Shown: piece after piece, positions 6,224-7,186 of the stretch
Position numbering within the stretch: position 1 is the stretch's first letter
Layout of the letters: every line of letters starts with the position of its first letter
Assembly (NCBI GenBank): GCA_030045295.1
Contig: JASIGD010000641.1
Span: forward strand, 1-7,186
Length of the DNA: 7,186 nucleotides
From: Streptosporangiaceae bacterium
GTDB taxonomy: Bacteria; Actinomycetota; Actinomycetes; Streptosporangiales; Streptosporangiaceae
Reading direction: 5' to 3'
The notes under the pieces: generated by a model
Databases searched by the model: none
What the model saw: the letters and a program-made list of their open reading frames with translations, nothing else
What the model was told of the DNA's origin: nothing
Translations under genes and position numbers: made by a program

Positions 6224-6278
6224 ACGAAGGGCCGACGGCCGGCGAGCAGGTCGCTCGCCAGGCACGCCGGCCCTTCGT
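6224..6278 (-). terminator. Hairpin terminator between convergent genes
   Basis: Perfect 11-bp outer arms, ACGAAGGGCCG (6224-6234) and CGGCCCTTCGT (6268-6278), enclose perfect 7-bp inner arms, GGCGAGC (6241-6247) and GCTCGCC (6253-6259), around a 5-nt loop. Read on the minus strand, the stem is followed directly by TTTTGC (the AAAA at 6221-6224 on +), which fits an intrinsic terminator for the Tyr-rich gene whose stop is 121 bp away. On the plus strand, 33 bp after the mscS-like stop, the same hairpin lacks a real T-run and may act weakly. It lies in the 207-bp gap 6192-6398, which otherwise shows nothing. Confidence 0.75.
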
Positions 6279-6398
6279 CACGCTAACCGGTGCGGAGGTC
6301 GCCTCTCGGCGAAAGGCGCGACGCGGCTCCAGCCGAACGGTATTCCGCGAAGGCAGTAGGTGCGGCCCGGGGGACACAGCCGCACCGGCTGTTCGGTA

Positions 6399-7186
6399 CT
6401 AACGCCGGCGGCGGCGTCTGTGTTCCCGGCGCGGAGGCGGGCCGCCGTCGTACGGGAACGAAGAAACAGACTGGTTCGGCGTCACGTCCGAGTCCTGGTA
6501 CCGGGCACGGTCCCCTGAGCTGCCGGAAGGCGGCTGGCGGTACCCGCCTGACCGGCCCGAGCCGCCCTGGTAGCCGGCCCCGTCGTAGCTGGCCCCGTCG
6601 TAACCGGCCCGGTCGTAGCCGGCCGCGTCGTAACCGGCCGCGTCGTAACCGGCCGCGTCGTAGCCGGCCCCGTCGTAGCCGGCCCCGTCGTAGCCGGCTC
6701 GGTCGTAGCTGGCGCTGGGGTAGCTGGCACGGTCGTAGCCGGCCGCGTCATCGTAGTTGGACGTATAGCCGCTGCTCGGCTGATCGCCTGGGTGGTTATA
6801 TCCCTGTTCCTGGTAAGCCTGACCCGGGTCGCGGTAGTCCTGCTCCGCGTATCCGTACTCGTTGTATCCGTGATCGGGATAGGACTGACCGAGGTCCTGC
6901 TGATAACCCTGCTGGCCGTAGCCGCCCGGCTGGTAGCCCTGGGGGGAGTAGTCCACAGGACCTGCGGGATCCGTCGGGCCCTCCGCGTCCCGGTAGCCAC
7001 CGTGAGCCTCGAAGCTCTGACCTCCCTGCTCGTGGTAGTTGCCGTACCCCTGTTCCTGGTAGGCCGGTCCCTGGTAACCAGGCTCCTGATACCCGCGCTC
7101 CTCATAGCCCTGGCCTGGATAGGATCCGCGGTCGTAGCCCTGGTCCTGGTATGTCTGCCCTTCGTATCCCTGGCCAGAAAAGGACG
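6399..7186 (-). CDS. Tyrosine-rich low-complexity repeat protein, C-terminal part (5' end beyond window)
   Basis: The frame is open from the right edge to the TAG at 6399-6401, giving at least 261 residues. The GTG at 6956 that could be taken as a start is internal: codons upstream of it continue the same Tyr/Gly/Gln pattern to the window edge. The product has 39 Tyr (about 15%) and no Lys, Cys, Trp or Ile. Three zones are visible: an edge-proximal zone of GYxxQ/YQEQGY-like spacers (codons encoded at about 7186-6760); twelve pentapeptides of the YDxAG type (about 6571-6750); and a Ser/Gly/Arg-rich stretch ending in PPPRREHRRRRRR. No domain, signal peptide or membrane segment is visible, so it should be intrinsically disordered. 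It could be the tail of a larger protein whose folded domains lie beyond 7186; the function is unknown. Confidence 0.75.
   Translation of the reverse strand, partial: SFSGQGYEGQTYQDQGYDRGSYPGQGYEERGYQEPGYQGPAYQEQGYGNYHEQGGQSFEAHGGYRDAEGPTDPAGPVDYSPQGYQPGGYGQQGYQQDLGQSYPDHGYNEYGYAEQDYRDPGQAYQEQGYNHPGDQPSSGYTSNYDDAAGYDRASYPSASYDRAGYDGAGYDGAGYDAAGYDAAGYDAAGYDRAGYDGASYDGAGYQGGSGRSGGYRQPPSGSSGDRARYQDSDVTPNQSVSSFPYDGGPPPRREHRRRRRR
6571..6750 (-). repeat. Tandem repeat, 12 units of 15 bp, inside the Tyr-rich gene
   Basis: Twelve consecutive 15-bp units of the plus-strand form TAGCCGGCCCCGTCG run in register with the reading frame and encode YD(G/A/R)AG pentapeptides, apart from two degenerate units near the far end that give SYPSA-like sequence. 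The units at 6631-6645 and 6646-6660 are identical, as are those at 6661-6675 and 6676-6690. Outer units diverge by one to a few bases. Length is a multiple of three, so gain or loss of units keeps the frame. Confidence 0.92.

Noticed and set aside
6571..6750. Repeat array as a CRISPR
   Set aside because: Units are contiguous 15-bp repeats without spacers and are in frame within a coding region.

Overview
The window is GC-rich and comes from a high-GC Gram-positive (actinobacterial) chromosome. The basis is the zwf-opcA-pgl gene order (OpcA is essentially confined to Actinobacteria and some cyanobacteria), a DUF1707 protein of actinobacterial type, GTG/TTG starts behind strong GGAGG-like ribosome binding sites, and strong G/C bias in third codon positions. 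The species cannot be named from this window.

Layout. Positions 1-2041 (+ strand) hold the end of the oxidative pentose phosphate operon: the last 77 codons of glucose-6-phosphate dehydrogenase (zwf), its assembly/activation partner OpcA, and 6-phosphogluconolactonase (pgl). Together these turn glucose-6-phosphate into 6-phosphogluconate and supply NADPH. The 3' end of pgl overlaps tail-to-tail with a minus-strand gene for a multi-pass GT-C-like membrane glycosyltransferase (1973-3631). Upstream of that, also on the minus strand, is a small DUF1707 membrane protein (3822-4238). A 381-bp gene-free region (4239-4619), with several short symmetric and repeated sequence elements, separates the DUF1707 gene from a divergent gene for a SatP/YaaH-type acetate/succinate transporter (4620-5279, +). 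That gene ends in a textbook intrinsic terminator (5308-5356). Next is a compact MscS-like mechanosensitive channel (5439-6191, +) with a proline-rich tail. It converges on a low-complexity Tyr/Gly/Gln/Asp-rich protein on the minus strand (6399 to beyond 7186), and the two share a long hairpin (6224-6278) that looks like a terminator, best for the minus strand.

The genes fall into a housekeeping metabolic operon plus independent membrane or envelope genes. Nothing in the sequence ties them into one pathway. I do not see a new defence, mobile or biosynthetic system here. The most unusual object is the Tyr-rich repeat protein: its reading frame runs open off the right edge, it contains twelve 15-bp tandem repeats, and it ends in an Arg-rich tail. 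The other places worth a second look are the satP upstream region and the start codon of the glycosyltransferase.
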